Shown piece by piece: positions 1 to 8,960 of a stretch of 64,000 bases of DNA. The notes under the pieces are model-generated. The model saw only the letters and a program-made list of their open reading frames with translations. It made no database searches and was not told the origin of the DNA. The stretch is from an uncultured Lacinutrix sp. (GTDB lineage: Bacteria > Bacteroidota > Bacteroidia > Flavobacteriales > Flavobacteriaceae). The translations under genes were made by a program, and so were the position numbers. Each line of letters begins with the position of its first letter. The stretch's first letter is position 1. The DNA is taken from assembly GCF_947500605.1 (NCBI RefSeq), contig NZ_CANMSJ010000003.1:186001-250000 (forward strand). The letters run 5' to 3'.

Positions 1-549
1 AGCTCTAATTGTGTGGTATGCATAACCAGTTTCTGGTGTTGTACTATTTGTAAACTTACCTTCTAATTGCATATAATGGTAACCGCCAACACTTCCTAAC
101 ATTGGTGTGTTTGGTACAGCCCAAGATTCAGAATTTAAATCTAAATAAGCGCCATCAACATTGTCTTCTGCATCAAAACCAAAAGTAAAAGAAACATTTG
201 TATAAGTTCCTGTAGGTATTTTTGTTTCTGGAGTAAAAGATAAATTGTTGTTATTGGTAACATCAACCAAATTATAAATATCTAAAACAATATCTTCTTC
301 ACCTTCGCGAGAAAAAGTAATATCAGATATTAAATATCGTAGTTTTTCTATGCTAAGCATTTCTCCATTAGCATTGGTGTATTGAACAGTATTAAAATCT
401 GAATTTGTTACTGCAGTATCATCCCAATTATGTGTGAAGTTAAATGTTGTTTCTACTTCTGTTTTTGCAACTAAATTATCATCTAAATCTTCTCCACATG
501 ATGTTAAAGTGATAGCAGTAAAAACTAATAAGGCAAAAATTCTTTTCAT
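1..549 (-). CDS. MbnP-like lipoprotein (3' end outside window)
   Basis: The visible 183 residues begin MKRIFALLVFTAITLTSC, a lipoprotein signal with the lipidated Cys at residue 18. The mature part has the features of the MbnP-like family, periplasmic copper-associated proteins often found near MauG-like di-haem proteins: an early strand ending in YTNANGE, an RYLISDI segment, and a GGYHYMQLEG motif near residue 160. The reading frame is open to base 1, so the C-terminus lies outside the window. It starts 11 bp after the stop of the upstream repeat lipoprotein and is probably the third gene of that operon. Family membership rests on motif recognition; a copper role is inference. Confidence 0.75.
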   Translation of the reverse strand, partial: MKRIFALLVFTAITLTSCGEDLDDNLVAKTEVETTFNFTHNWDDTAVTNSDFNTVQYTNANGEMLSIEKLRYLISDITFSREGEEDIVLDIYNLVDVTNNNNLSFTPETKIPTGTYTNVSFTFGFDAEDNVDGAYLDLNSESWAVPNTPMLGSVGGYHYMQLEGKFTNSTTPETGYAYHTIRA

Positions 550-560
550 TGTTTTTTATT

Positions 561-1904
561 TTAATCAATATTGATTATCAGTAAATCTGAGAATCCTTTG
601 TTTTCTGTAATATCTATATCGTTGCTGTAAGTGTCTCCTACCACGACTATTTTTTTATTATTTAATTCTGTGATTGCGTAGGCAAAATCTATGTTTGTTC
701 CACCAATAGATGTTTCCCATTCTATAGCACCAGTGCTATTTATTTTTATAGCCCAAGCATCGTTTTGACCTTTGTTTTTTGAAACATCAACATCATTACT
801 TCTAGAGCTTCCAGCAATTAAAAAACCACCATCTTGAGTTGCTGTAATGTCTCTTGCGGCATCAAAATTTGTACCTCCTAAGGTTTTTTCCCAAAGCAAT
901 TCGCCTAAAGGAGAAATTTTAATTAGCCAAATATCTGCGGCTCCAATATTATTAGAAATATCGACATCGTTACTTCTAGTGTCTCCCGCAATTAAAAAGT
1001 TTCCGTCTCCAGATTTTACAATCGACCAAGCTTCGTCTATTTCGTCTCCTCCAAAAGATTTTTCCCAAATAATTGCGCCCGTTTCCGAGATTTTAACCGC
1101 CCAGAAATCGTAAGATCCAATGTTGCTAGAAATATCGGTATCCATACTGTCTGTTCCTCCAACCAATATGTAGCCGTTATCATCAGTTTGCACTACACCT
1201 GCTGGAGTGTCTGTTAATAACCCACCATAATATTTACTCCATTCTGTATTTCCAGAAGCATCTAGTTTTATTGCCCAATAATCTCCACCGGCATGTTTGT
1301 TACTAGATCTTGAGGTGTCGCCTTGTCCATTAGAGCCTGTAACATCTAAAACACCAGTTACTAAATAGCCAGTATCGTTAGTTTGAATTACAGATATACC
1401 ATAATCTGCACCTTGGTATCCAAAAGATTTTTGCCAAGTAATATTACCAGAAGCATCTAGTTTTGCTAGCCAATAATCGTTTTGTCCACTATTATTAGAA
1501 ACATCACCATCGTTACTAAAAGTTGATCCTAAAACAGCATATCCACCATCTATGGTTTGTATAATGTCTTGTCCTTTATCATCTCCAGTACCGCCATAGG
1601 TTTTATTCCATTGTATTTCGTTTTCTTCATTAAGCTTTAAAACCCAGAAATTAAAACTTTCGTTTTGCTTGTCTGTGATGTCTCCATCCATACTTTGGGT
1701 GAAACCAATAACGGCATAGCCACCATCGTTAGTACTTACAATTTCTTGAGCGCTGTCGTTTTTAGAACCACCGTAAGTTTTTACAGATGATACCAGTCCA
1801 GAAGGTGAAATAGTATTACTTTCAATATTGTCGTCATCGATTTTACAACTTATTACAATTGCAAAAACAAAAAAATAGAGTAACAAAGCGCTTTTGCTTT
1901 TCAT
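561..1904 (-). CDS. Seven-repeat secreted lipoprotein
   Basis: This 447-residue protein has a lipoprotein signal ending IVISC (Cys20) followed by an acidic stretch. The rest is seven tandem repeats of about 55 residues. Each starts with a K/T-x-x-GG-x-x-x-D block, continues as an NDGGY-type turn with a hydrophobic G-x-T/S strand, and ends with a W-x-x-K-x-x-x-x-G-x-x-x-W strand. Seven copies would fit one beta-propeller, but that fold is inference. It resembles the uncharacterised ones encoded beside other Bacteroidota surface lipoproteins. It sits 10 bp behind the LVIVD gene and 11 bp before the MbnP-like gene, so the three are likely co-transcribed. No enzymatic motif is visible. Confidence 0.8.
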   Translation of the reverse strand: MKSKSALLLYFFVFAIVISCKIDDDNIESNTISPSGLVSSVKTYGGSKNDSAQEIVSTNDGGYAVIGFTQSMDGDITDKQNESFNFWVLKLNEENEIQWNKTYGGTGDDKGQDIIQTIDGGYAVLGSTFSNDGDVSNNSGQNDYWLAKLDASGNITWQKSFGYQGADYGISVIQTNDTGYLVTGVLDVTGSNGQGDTSRSSNKHAGGDYWAIKLDASGNTEWSKYYGGLLTDTPAGVVQTDDNGYILVGGTDSMDTDISSNIGSYDFWAVKISETGAIIWEKSFGGDEIDEAWSIVKSGDGNFLIAGDTRSNDVDISNNIGAADIWLIKISPLGELLWEKTLGGTNFDAARDITATQDGGFLIAGSSRSNDVDVSKNKGQNDAWAIKINSTGAIEWETSIGGTNIDFAYAITELNNKKIVVVGDTYSNDIDITENKGFSDLLIINID

Positions 1905-1914
1905 TTAAATAGTG

Positions 1915-3594
1915 TTAATTACTTTTTCTAACCACAAATAAGCCACCTTCAATATCGCTAATAATAATATTTCCACTAGCAAAATAAGGGTAAACACTCC
2001 ACACACCATTAAAATTAGCACTGTTACTAGACGGGAATGTATCGAAAAAAGCAGTTTCTGTCATTGCATTAGTTGCTGAAGAAATATTTGAAATATCTAA
2101 TATTCTTAATCCAGCTCTATAATTAGCTAAGTAGTATTCATTTCCTTTTACATAACCATTGTGATCGATTGCTGCAGTTGGCCCAAAATAAGATGAAGAT
2201 AAAGAAGGATTGTCTAAATCTGTAAAATCGAAAACCAAAGTTTTAGTATTAAAACCAAAGCTCTGTTCGTCTACCTCATCACCTAAAATAAAATAAGCTT
2301 GGTCTTCTGTAAACCAACCTTGATGTGCGTATGCTGTTTGTGGATATGTAAATTCGCTAATTGGTACTACATCATTTTTATCTGTAACATCTAGAATTAC
2401 AACTTTATCTGTATTACCATTACTTCCAACGTAAATTTGTCTTCCAGTATAATCTGTATCTGGACCATTGTATGTAACTACTTGTGCATCATGAGAGTAT
2501 CCTCCAGCAGTATAATCGCCTAAAAATGTTGGGTTAATTGGGTTCGTAATATCAACAAATACTGGTCCTCCACCATTTGTAGAGTTACAACCTACCAAAT
2601 AGGCTACACCTTCATTTTCATTTATTACAATGTTATGGCAGCTTCCAACTCCTGTATATATAGCATCAGCAGTAAAAGTTTCTGGTGCATTTGTTACGTT
2701 TCTTAATCTCGTTAAATCGAAAACTTGCATACCATGCGCTCCTACATTATCGGCAACAATAAAAGCATGATTATTATAGACTTTAACATCTCTCCAAGCA
2801 TTTGATCCTGCATTAGAATTTAATCTTCCTAAAAATAGTGGATTTGTAGCATCTGTAACGTCCACAAAAGCCGTAGCGTTTGATAGAGCAATAATAGCAT
2901 ACTCGCTATTGTTTGTTGGGTCTGTCCATCCCCAAATATCACTTCCTTCACTATTTGCGCTACCTCCTAAAGTTTGTAAATCAATTACAGATAATAAATC
3001 TATTCCATTACATGGGTAGTCTCCAGCCATTCCATTTTCGCATGGAAAAAGAGCGTTGAAGTCACAGATATCGCCAATACCGTCTCCATCTGTATCTGCT
3101 TGATCAGGATTTGCTGTTAAAGGACAGTTATCTATGATATCATCAATACCATCGTTATCATTATCTGCATCACAAGCGTTACCAATTCCATCTTGATCTG
3201 TATCTAATTGATCTGAATTAGAAATAGATGAACAGTTATCAACATCATCAGGAATACCATCTTCATCTTCATCTTGTTCACAAGCATCACCAATACCATC
3301 TCCATCTGTGTCTGTTTGGTCAGGATTTGAGAAAAATGGACAGTTATCTAAAGCATCAATAATACCATCTTGATCGCCATCTGGGTCACAAACATCGCCA
3401 ACACCATTACCATCTAAGTCTGCTTGATCTGCATTTGCTATTTCTAAACAGTTATCTGTTGCATCAGGAACACCATCTCCATCTGTGTCTGCAGCAGGAG
3501 TATTGTTTGTGGTTTCATTAGAGCAATTATTAAAAGTAAATGCCATTATTAAGCAAAATAGTAGAAGTGAAGTACTCTTTTTTATGATTTTCAT
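1915..3594 (-). CDS. TSP3-repeat / LVIVD-repeat lipoprotein (choice-of-anchor B type)
   Basis: This 559-residue protein begins with a lipoprotein signal (FNNC, Cys24). Residues 36-178 are calcium-binding thrombospondin type 3 repeats, with recurring DTDGDGIGD and DNCP blocks whose Asp residues bind Ca2+ in this family. From about residue 200 to the end come LVIVD-type repeats ([40 protein letters not shown]), which form a propeller in the choice-of-anchor B family. It is probably exposed at the outer membrane. It is the first gene of a minus-strand operon with two more lipoproteins. Function is unknown. Confidence 0.88.
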   Translation of the reverse strand: MKIIKKSTSLLLFCLIMAFTFNNCSNETTNNTPAADTDGDGVPDATDNCLEIANADQADLDGNGVGDVCDPDGDQDGIIDALDNCPFFSNPDQTDTDGDGIGDACEQDEDEDGIPDDVDNCSSISNSDQLDTDQDGIGNACDADNDNDGIDDIIDNCPLTANPDQADTDGDGIGDICDFNALFPCENGMAGDYPCNGIDLLSVIDLQTLGGSANSEGSDIWGWTDPTNNSEYAIIALSNATAFVDVTDATNPLFLGRLNSNAGSNAWRDVKVYNNHAFIVADNVGAHGMQVFDLTRLRNVTNAPETFTADAIYTGVGSCHNIVINENEGVAYLVGCNSTNGGGPVFVDITNPINPTFLGDYTAGGYSHDAQVVTYNGPDTDYTGRQIYVGSNGNTDKVVILDVTDKNDVVPISEFTYPQTAYAHQGWFTEDQAYFILGDEVDEQSFGFNTKTLVFDFTDLDNPSLSSSYFGPTAAIDHNGYVKGNEYYLANYRAGLRILDISNISSATNAMTETAFFDTFPSSNSANFNGVWSVYPYFASGNIIISDIEGGLFVVRKSN

Positions 3595-3657
3595 TTTTAA
3601 TAATTTTATTTTAGGGCTTATTTGTTTTTAGCACTAATAGGTGATTAGTTTCAAAAC

Positions 3658-3665
3658 CAAAACTA
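3658..3665 (-). promoter_or_regulatory. -7 promoter element of the LVIVD operon
   Basis: The minus strand reads TAGTTTTG, an exact match to the Bacteroidota -7 consensus TAnnTTTG, about 63 bp upstream of the start codon at 3594. I could not find a clean -33 TTG at the usual distance. Confidence 0.5.
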
Positions 3666-3833
3666 AGAAAAAAAACGATAAAACGCTGATTTGTAACGTT
3701 AAAAAGGCATTGTGTTGGTTTTGCCTTATTTAGCTTTATATAAACGGATTAATAACCTGTGTATTGTTAAAATCTGCTTACTATTATATAAACAATTAAA
3801 AGTTAATTTGTATTAATTATTAATTCATCTTCT

Positions 3834-3841
3834 TATTTTTG
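3834..3841 (+). promoter_or_regulatory. -7 promoter element of thiL
   Basis: TATTTTTG matches TAnnTTTG exactly. A TTG lies at 3808-3810, 23 nt upstream. The element ends only 4 nt before the ATG at 3846, so transcription is expected to start at or very near the start codon, leaving little or no 5' leader. Confidence 0.65.
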
Positions 3842-3845
3842 CAAT

Positions 3846-4892
3846 ATGATAGAAGATAAAAATCAAGCACGTACACCATTAAGTGAATTAGGTGAATTTG
3901 GACTAATAGATCATCTTACAAAGCAATTTGAGATAAAGCACGAATCTACTATAACTAGTATTGGAGATGATGCAGCTGTTTTAAATTTTGAAAACAAGCA
4001 AATTGTAGTAACTACAGATATGCTTGTTGAAGGTGTTCATTTCGATTTAAGTTATGTGCCTTTAAAACACTTAGGTTATAAGGCAGTGATTGTAAACCTA
4101 TCTGATGTTTATGCCATGAACGCCAAAGCAACCCAGGTAACAATATCTATAGCTGTTTCTAACCGTTTTCCTTTAGAAGCGTTAGAGGCTATATATGAAG
4201 GGATTACTTTAGCATCAAAAATATATAATGTAGATGTTGTTGGTGGAGATACAACATCTTCAACTTCTGGATTAATAATTTCTGTAACTGCTATTGGCGA
4301 AGTTAATGCCGAAGATGTAGTATATAGAAAAGGAGCAAAACCAAATGATTTATTAGTTGTTACTGGTGATTTAGGAGGCGCTTATATGGGACTTCAAATT
4401 TTAGAACGTGAAAAGGAAGTGTTTAAAGTAAACCCACAGAATCAACCAGATCTGGATGCTTACACTTATGTAATGGAGCGCCAATTAAAGCCTGAAGCAA
4501 GGCAAGATATTGTTAAGTTACTTAAAGATTTAGACGTAAAGCCAACATCTATGATTGATGTTAGCGATGGTTTGTCTTCAGAGATTTTACACATTTGTAA
4601 AGCAAGTGGTGTAGGATGCGATTTATATGAAGATAAAATTCCTTTAGATCCTCAAGTAATTTCAACTTGCGAAGAATTTAACATAGACAGTACAACAGTA
4701 GCATTAAATGGAGGTGAAGATTATGAGCTGTTGATGACAGTTTCTCAAGAAGATTTTCCTAAAATTAAAGCAAATCCTAATTTAACAGTTATTGGTTTTA
4801 TAACCGAAGAAAATGCAGGTGCAAATCTAGTTACAAGAGCAGAAACTAAAATACCTATTACAGCTCAAGGCTGGAAAAACTTCTCTAGTTAA
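3846..4892 (+). CDS. thiL: Thiamine-monophosphate kinase
   Basis: ThiL phosphorylates thiamine monophosphate with ATP to give thiamine diphosphate, the last step of cofactor synthesis, in the cytoplasm. The 348-residue product is of usual length. It has the AIRS-type N-terminal motif SIGDDAAVL with metal-binding Asp residues, then TTDMLVEGVHF, VVGGDTTSS and a C-terminal DVSDGLSSEI followed by GGEDYELL, all typical of ThiL. Its promoter nearly abuts the start codon. The last 4 bp overlap the convergent zinc-ribbon gene. No other thiamine gene is in the window. Confidence 0.95.
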   Translation: MIEDKNQARTPLSELGEFGLIDHLTKQFEIKHESTITSIGDDAAVLNFENKQIVVTTDMLVEGVHFDLSYVPLKHLGYKAVIVNLSDVYAMNAKATQVTISIAVSNRFPLEALEAIYEGITLASKIYNVDVVGGDTTSSTSGLIISVTAIGEVNAEDVVYRKGAKPNDLLVVTGDLGGAYMGLQILEREKEVFKVNPQNQPDLDAYTYVMERQLKPEARQDIVKLLKDLDVKPTSMIDVSDGLSSEILHICKASGVGCDLYEDKIPLDPQVISTCEEFNIDSTTVALNGGEDYELLMTVSQEDFPKIKANPNLTVIGFITEENAGANLVTRAETKIPITAQGWKNFSS

Positions 4893-5125
4893 GAGGTCAT
4901 TTTATAAGCAATAAGCAATTCTTCTCTACGAAGTTTTGCTTTTTTTTTGTTGTGTATTTTAGATAAAATAGAGTTTATCTCTTTGTATTTTGGAGTAAGT
5001 TCAACTAAATGTCCTTTGCTATTTGTAGTTAGCTGCTTATTGCATTTACGACATTTATATTCTTTTACGTAATAAGTAACACTTCTAGAAACTTCGTATT
5101 TATGGCCTAATAGTCTGCAAAACAT
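4889..5125 (-). CDS. Small zinc-ribbon protein, DUF1660-like
   Basis: This 78-residue basic protein starts MFCRLLGHKY and carries CRKC at residues 25-28. The N-terminal CRLLGHK block and the central C-x-x-C resemble the DUF1660 family of small proteins of unknown role. The C-terminal half is charged and probably helical. It overlaps the thiL stop codon by 4 bp in convergent orientation. Codon use resembles its neighbours, so I treat it as real. Function is not known. Confidence 0.65.
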   Translation of the reverse strand: MFCRLLGHKYEVSRSVTYYVKEYKCRKCNKQLTTNSKGHLVELTPKYKEINSILSKIHNKKKAKLRREELLIAYKMTS

Positions 5126-5207
5126 AGATTGGTTGTTAGTTTATACTCTTAATGTTGATTTTTAAGAAGTTAAATATAAACAAAAACTACAGACGCTCGT
5201 TGAAACG

Positions 5208-5987
5208 TTATCTTTTTTCGACGAAATGCATAATTTTTTTGATTAAAGCATTTTCATTTTCTATATGACTCATGTGTCCTTCAGAAAAAACATGCGTTTC
5301 AATAGCGTGTTTATTAGTGAATATAAGCATGTTTTCAGTATTTAAAATCGTGTCTTTTTCACCTAATAAAACAATTTTTTTAAAGGAAGCGTTAGCAAAG
5401 AAACTAGAAGCGTCTTCACGTAATCGCATGCCTTCATTCGCTGCCATGTAACCTTGAACTGGTGTTTTTAAAGCCGTTTTTAAAGCAGAATTGTAAGCTA
5501 CAGCATTGGTAATCTTACTTTCGGCACTGAATAAATTTGCAAAACTCATGCGTACCATGTTTTCGTAATTGGTTTGTACCATTTTATTGGCACGAGCTCT
5601 TAATTGTTTACGTTCCTTATCATCTTCTTCGTATGTGGAATTCAATAAACATAAACCTTTAATGCTTTCTGGAAATAATTTAGCAAAGGCTAAAGCAACA
5701 TAGCCACCCATAGAATGACCAATAAAAATATATTTTCTAAGTTTTAAATGTTTTAAAACAGCAGAAACAGCTTCAGCCATATCTTCCATTGTGTGGACGT
5801 AGCCTAAACAACCTGTTTTTCCATGTCCTAAAAGGTCTATAGCAATAACTCTGTTCTTTTTAATAAGTTCTGGTGTTATATTATTCCACATAGAATTGTC
5901 TTCTAGAAAGCCATGTAACAATACAATTACTTGTCCTTTACCAGAATCTGAATAAAAAATGGGAACACCTTTATAATCTAAAATCAT
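5208..5987 (-). CDS. Alpha/beta hydrolase
   Basis: This 259-residue cytoplasmic protein has a complete alpha/beta hydrolase frame: the oxyanion segment HGFLEDNSMW, DLLGHGKT, the nucleophile elbow GHSMGGYVAL, an acid near LGEKDTIL and the catalytic His in SEGHMSHIENE. The length fits the MhpC/BioH-like group. The substrate cannot be read from the sequence. It is divergent from brnQ, and an exact -7 element lies about 20 bp upstream of its ATG. Confidence 0.88.
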   Translation of the reverse strand: MILDYKGVPIFYSDSGKGQVIVLLHGFLEDNSMWNNITPELIKKNRVIAIDLLGHGKTGCLGYVHTMEDMAEAVSAVLKHLKLRKYIFIGHSMGGYVALAFAKLFPESIKGLCLLNSTYEEDDKERKQLRARANKMVQTNYENMVRMSFANLFSAESKITNAVAYNSALKTALKTPVQGYMAANEGMRLREDASSFFANASFKKIVLLGEKDTILNTENMLIFTNKHAIETHVFSEGHMSHIENENALIKKIMHFVEKR

Positions 5988-6005
5988 TTTTTAAAGTATA
6001 TTGGT

Positions 6006-6013
6006 CAAAGATA
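6006..6013 (-). promoter_or_regulatory. -7 element of the alpha/beta hydrolase gene
   Basis: The minus strand reads TATCTTTG, an exact TAnnTTTG match, 18 bp before the ATG. It overlaps by two bases a plus-strand near match, TAATTTTA (6012-6019), which ends 4 nt before the brnQ ATG at 6024. The two divergent promoters appear to be interleaved. Confidence 0.5.
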
Positions 6014-6023
6014 ATTTTATGCA

Positions 6024-7313
6024 ATGAATAATAATAAAACAATATTAATAATTGGCTTCGCTATTTTCGCAAGCTATTTTGGAGCAGGAAATTTAATATT
6101 ACCACCACAATTGGGTTTCAATTCTGGGCCAGATTGGTGGCTTGTAACACTTGGTTTTATTGCTTCAGCTATAGTAATACCACTTTTAGCTTTGTTTGGC
6201 CATGCAAGATTACAAGGTACAATGTTAGACTTTGGTAAAAAGGTATCACCATTGTTTAGTTTAATATATTGCTTAAGTGTATACATTATTGCTATAACGC
6301 TACCAATACCAAGAACAGCAGCAGTAACACATGAAATGGCAATTCAGCCTTTTTTCGATACATCGTCCTTATTAACAAGTTCTATTTATTTTGGTATTGC
6401 TTTTATCTTTATTATGAAAAGAGATCGCATACTTAGTATTTTAGGAAAATTCCTTACACCTTTAATTGTTTTAATTCTTTTGGCTATAATAGGAATCGGA
6501 CTTTTCTCTTCTCCAGAAAGTATGAATCCTTCAGTTTTAGAATCTCCAGCTTTAATAGCAGGATTGCTTGAAGGTTACCAAACTTATGATGCACTTGGAG
6601 GTGTAGTAATAGGCGGAGTAGTAATAATATCTCTTAATTTAGAAGGAGGCGTTTCCTTTGAAGACAAAAAAGCAATCATTGCAAAATCAGGATTAGTAGC
6701 AGCCATTGGGTTATTTATAATATATACAGGAATGATAGCTGTTGGAGCATTACATAATACAGAGTTTGATGCTTCAATTTCTAGACCAGAATTACTAACA
6801 GGCTTAAGTATTAAAACCTTAGGAAACATTGGTAATGTGTTTTTAAGTGTATTAATCGCTTTAGCTTGTTTTACAACAGCAACTTCAGTAATTGTGGGTA
6901 CAGCAGATTTTTTCAAAGGCCTTTTTAAAAACTCACAAACAGTGTATACTGTAACAGCAGTTATTTCGTGTTTACTAGGTGTGTTTGTTGGACAGTTTGA
7001 TGTGAGTTATATTATAGTTGTAGCTGTACCAGCGTTAATGTTTATTTATCCAATTACTATTGTATTGATACTTTTAAATGTAATGCCAGAAAAATATGCA
7101 TCGTCTGCAGTTTTTAAAGGTGTTGCATTGGTAACTGTTTTATTTAGTATTCCAGATTTCTTAGGATTTTTATTACCAGAAGGCAATTTAACAGGTGTTA
7201 AATCCTTTATTCCGTTGGCAAATCAAAATTTAGGATGGTTAATACCGGCAATAATTATATTTATAGTGTTAAATATTAAAAATTTTACGACTAATAAAAC
7301 TATTAGCGCGTAA
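6024..7313 (+). CDS. brnQ: Branched-chain amino acid carrier (LIVCS family)
   Basis: BrnQ imports Leu, Ile and Val across the inner membrane by cation symport. The 429-residue product has about twelve hydrophobic segments and starts with the family signature FASYFGAGNLILPPQLG, followed by PIPRTAAVTHE. The length is normal. The likely promoter, TAATTTTA, ends 4 nt before the ATG. The AraC-type regulator begins 4 bp after the brnQ stop, so the two are co-transcribed. The regulator may therefore control transport of amino acids, but that link is inference. Confidence 0.93.
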   Translation: MNNNKTILIIGFAIFASYFGAGNLILPPQLGFNSGPDWWLVTLGFIASAIVIPLLALFGHARLQGTMLDFGKKVSPLFSLIYCLSVYIIAITLPIPRTAAVTHEMAIQPFFDTSSLLTSSIYFGIAFIFIMKRDRILSILGKFLTPLIVLILLAIIGIGLFSSPESMNPSVLESPALIAGLLEGYQTYDALGGVVIGGVVIISLNLEGGVSFEDKKAIIAKSGLVAAIGLFIIYTGMIAVGALHNTEFDASISRPELLTGLSIKTLGNIGNVFLSVLIALACFTTATSVIVGTADFFKGLFKNSQTVYTVTAVISCLLGVFVGQFDVSYIIVVAVPALMFIYPITIVLILLNVMPEKYASSAVFKGVALVTVLFSIPDFLGFLLPEGNLTGVKSFIPLANQNLGWLIPAIIIFIVLNIKNFTTNKTISA

Positions 7314-7317
7314 ACCA

Positions 7318-8157
7318 ATGGCAATACAAGACATATCATTACACACCTATAAAGATCTTTTTTCGTTAAGCGTAGTGCAATTCGAAAAAGCCTGCGTAGT
7401 TAATAAACCAGAGCAAGTAGATGCCTATAGCATTTATTGGATTAAAGAAGGAGTAGGTACCTATAACATAGATTTTAAAAGCTACTCTTTTAAAGAGAAT
7501 GTATTGTTCTTTCTATCACCTGGTCAAGTATTCTCTGTAGATTCCGAAAAAATAAAAGAAGCCTATAAAATCACCTTTGTTAAAGACTTCTATTGCATAC
7601 AAACACACGATAAAGAAGTCGCCTGTAACGGTGTGCTCTTTAATAATGTCTACGAAACACCTTTTGTAAAACCATGCGAAAACGATACTAAAAAGCTTAG
7701 TTTTATATTAGAAAGCCTTATCGAGGAATTCAAAAACACCGAAACCGCCCAGTACGATATGTTGCAAACCTATTTAAAGCAATTTATTATCCATTCGGTA
7801 CGCATACAAAAAGAACATCATCCCATAAAAACCGACATAGAAACGAAGCTCTTTAAAGACTTTAGCACACTAGTAGAGCAAAACTATAAAACGCTGCACT
7901 CTGTAACAGACTATGCAAATAGGTTAGCAGTATCACCAAAATCGTTGACCAAAAACTTTCAAAAAGTAGGTGCAGAAACACCAAGCGATTTCATTAAAAA
8001 CCGAATTGTACTAGAAGCAAAGCGCCAACTTATCTATACAGACGAAGCCGTAAAACAAATTGCTTACGACCTTGGTTTTAATGACTCGGCATACTTCAGC
8101 CGTTTTTTTACCAAAGCAACCACAAAGTCACCATTACAATTTAGAAAAGACTATTAG
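7318..8157 (+). CDS. AraC-family transcriptional regulator
   Basis: This 279-residue protein has an N-terminal cupin-like sensor region (about 1-130) and a C-terminal double helix-turn-helix (about 185-279). Recognisable AraC blocks are VTDYANRLAVSPKSLTKNFQ, TPSDFIKNRIVLEAKRQL and the second helix set QIAYDLGFNDSAYFSRFF. It is translated directly behind brnQ. Downstream are two near-identical promoter modules (8415-8489 and 8851-8924) carrying a possible regulator site, so this protein is a candidate for binding them. The effector is unknown. Confidence 0.9.
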   Translation: MAIQDISLHTYKDLFSLSVVQFEKACVVNKPEQVDAYSIYWIKEGVGTYNIDFKSYSFKENVLFFLSPGQVFSVDSEKIKEAYKITFVKDFYCIQTHDKEVACNGVLFNNVYETPFVKPCENDTKKLSFILESLIEEFKNTETAQYDMLQTYLKQFIIHSVRIQKEHHPIKTDIETKLFKDFSTLVEQNYKTLHSVTDYANRLAVSPKSLTKNFQKVGAETPSDFIKNRIVLEAKRQLIYTDEAVKQIAYDLGFNDSAYFSRFFTKATTKSPLQFRKDY

Positions 8158-8162
8158 CGTCA

Positions 8163-8213
8163 TTACAAATCTTGCTTTTATGCAAGATGTGGTAATCTCA
8201 TCCTGATTTGTAA
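8163..8213. repeat. Nested palindromic hairpin element
   Basis: TTACAAATC (8163-8171) is complementary to GATTTGTAA (8205-8213), and a second 7-bp hairpin, ATCTTGC/GCAAGAT (8169-8175 with 8182-8188), lies inside. It begins directly after the araC stop and may act as a transcript end structure or belong to the larger repeat that follows. Confidence 0.5.
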
Positions 8214-8222
8214 AATTTTAAT

Positions 8223-8383
8223 GGCGTGCCCAAAACTCGCAAAAGGCCAAGTTTTGGTCAGGCTGTACGTTATATCTTTTTTTTCAAGCTGAATCTATTT
8301 TAGCAGCTTTCCAATGCAATACGATTACCTTTCTATTAATGGTATTTCTTAAAAAAAAAGGATGCCACTTCCATCCTTCACGC
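8223..8383. repeat. Flavobacterial interspersed repeat-like element
   Basis: This block makes up most of the 369-bp gap between araC and thioredoxin. It is bounded by GCGTG (8224-8228) and CACGC (8379-8383), which are complementary. Inside are hairpins CCAAAACT/AGTTTTGG (8230-8237 with 8250-8257), AAGCTG/CAGCTT (8286-8291 with 8304-8309) and AAGGATG/CATCCTT (8358-8364 with 8372-8378). The layout GCGTGCC...GTC-GGC...TATATCTTTT...AAGGAT...CACGC resembles an element I recall as scattered through flavobacterial genomes. That is memory, not a search. No ORF of note is present. Confidence 0.55.
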
Positions 8384-8414
8384 TATAATTACCGGTTCGA
8401 AACCCAATAAAACT

Positions 8415-8489
8415 CAATAAAAACAGGTAAGTCCAAGCATAAGGAACCTTTGTCTATTTATTACTAGGTACTTACAGAGCATCTTTGCA
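8415..8489 (+). promoter_or_regulatory. Promoter module A (thioredoxin)
   Basis: It comprises a CAATAAAAAC box (8415-8424), a 24-bp conserved block at 8431-8454 (core GCATAAGGAAC, then TTTGTC), and GCATCTTTGCA at 8479-8489, which resembles a -7 element (CATCTTTG). The same arrangement recurs at 8851-8924 with identical 24-nt spacing between the last two blocks. The conserved block is a candidate regulator site. Confidence 0.6.
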
Positions 8490-8526
8490 CTATAATTAAA
8501 ACAACAACACAAAAATTATAGAACAT

Positions 8527-8856
8527 ATGGAGATTCAACTAAATCAAGCAGACTTTAAAAGCACAGTACTAAATAATAAAAAAGTAGTATTAGATTTTTA
8601 TGCAGACTGGTGTGGACCGTGTCAAACATTATTGCCAACCATTCACAAATTAGCCGAAGAATTAAACGACGATGTTATTATTAAAAAAGTAAACGTAGAT
8701 CAAAATAAAGATTTAGCAGCATACTTTAATGTAAGAAGTATTCCAACACTTGTGTTTTTTCAAGAAGGAAAAGTAGTAGGTAAACACACAGGCTTAATAA
8801 CAGAAAGAGAGCTTAGATTAAAAATAGACGAGTTAGAAGTGGCTGTAGCCCAATAA
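8527..8856 (+). CDS. Thioredoxin
   Basis: This 109-residue protein has the thioredoxin fold and active site WCGPC (Cys29, Cys32), the buried Asp region VVLDFYADW and the cis-Pro loop SIPTL. It reduces disulfides in the cytoplasm; no signal peptide is present. The length equals a classic TrxA, but it may be a specialised copy, given that it is grouped with AhpD-like and Cys-rich proteins rather than trxB. Its stop codon falls inside the CAATAAAAAC box of promoter module B. Confidence 0.93.
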   Translation: MEIQLNQADFKSTVLNNKKVVLDFYADWCGPCQTLLPTIHKLAEELNDDVIIKKVNVDQNKDLAAYFNVRSIPTLVFFQEGKVVGKHTGLITERELRLKIDELEVAVAQ

Positions 8857-8924
8857 AAACGGGCTGTCCATGCATAAGGAACTTTTGTCCATTTTTAAAG
8901 GCAAGTTCTCGTCGCATCTTTGCA
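8851..8924 (+). promoter_or_regulatory. Promoter module B (Cys peptide and AhpD-like gene)
   Basis: This is a second copy of module A: CAATAAAAAC (8851-8860), the 24-bp block at 8866-8889 (22 of 24 positions equal to module A), and GCATCTTTGCA (8914-8924) after the same 24-nt gap. It starts within the last codons of thioredoxin and precedes the 32-residue peptide gene by 36 bp. Conservation outside these blocks is low, which suggests the blocks are under selection. Confidence 0.6.
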
Positions 8925-8960
8925 GTGTAATTAATTAGTAACCTAATAAACAAACCAATT

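Noticed and set aside
847-1113. 88-residue plus-strand ORF
   Set aside because: It is antisense to the repeated segment of the seven-repeat lipoprotein and has no own signal or motif.
8394-8404. GGTTCGAAACC as the T-arm of a tRNA
   Set aside because: The flanking bases do not fold into acceptor, D or anticodon arms.
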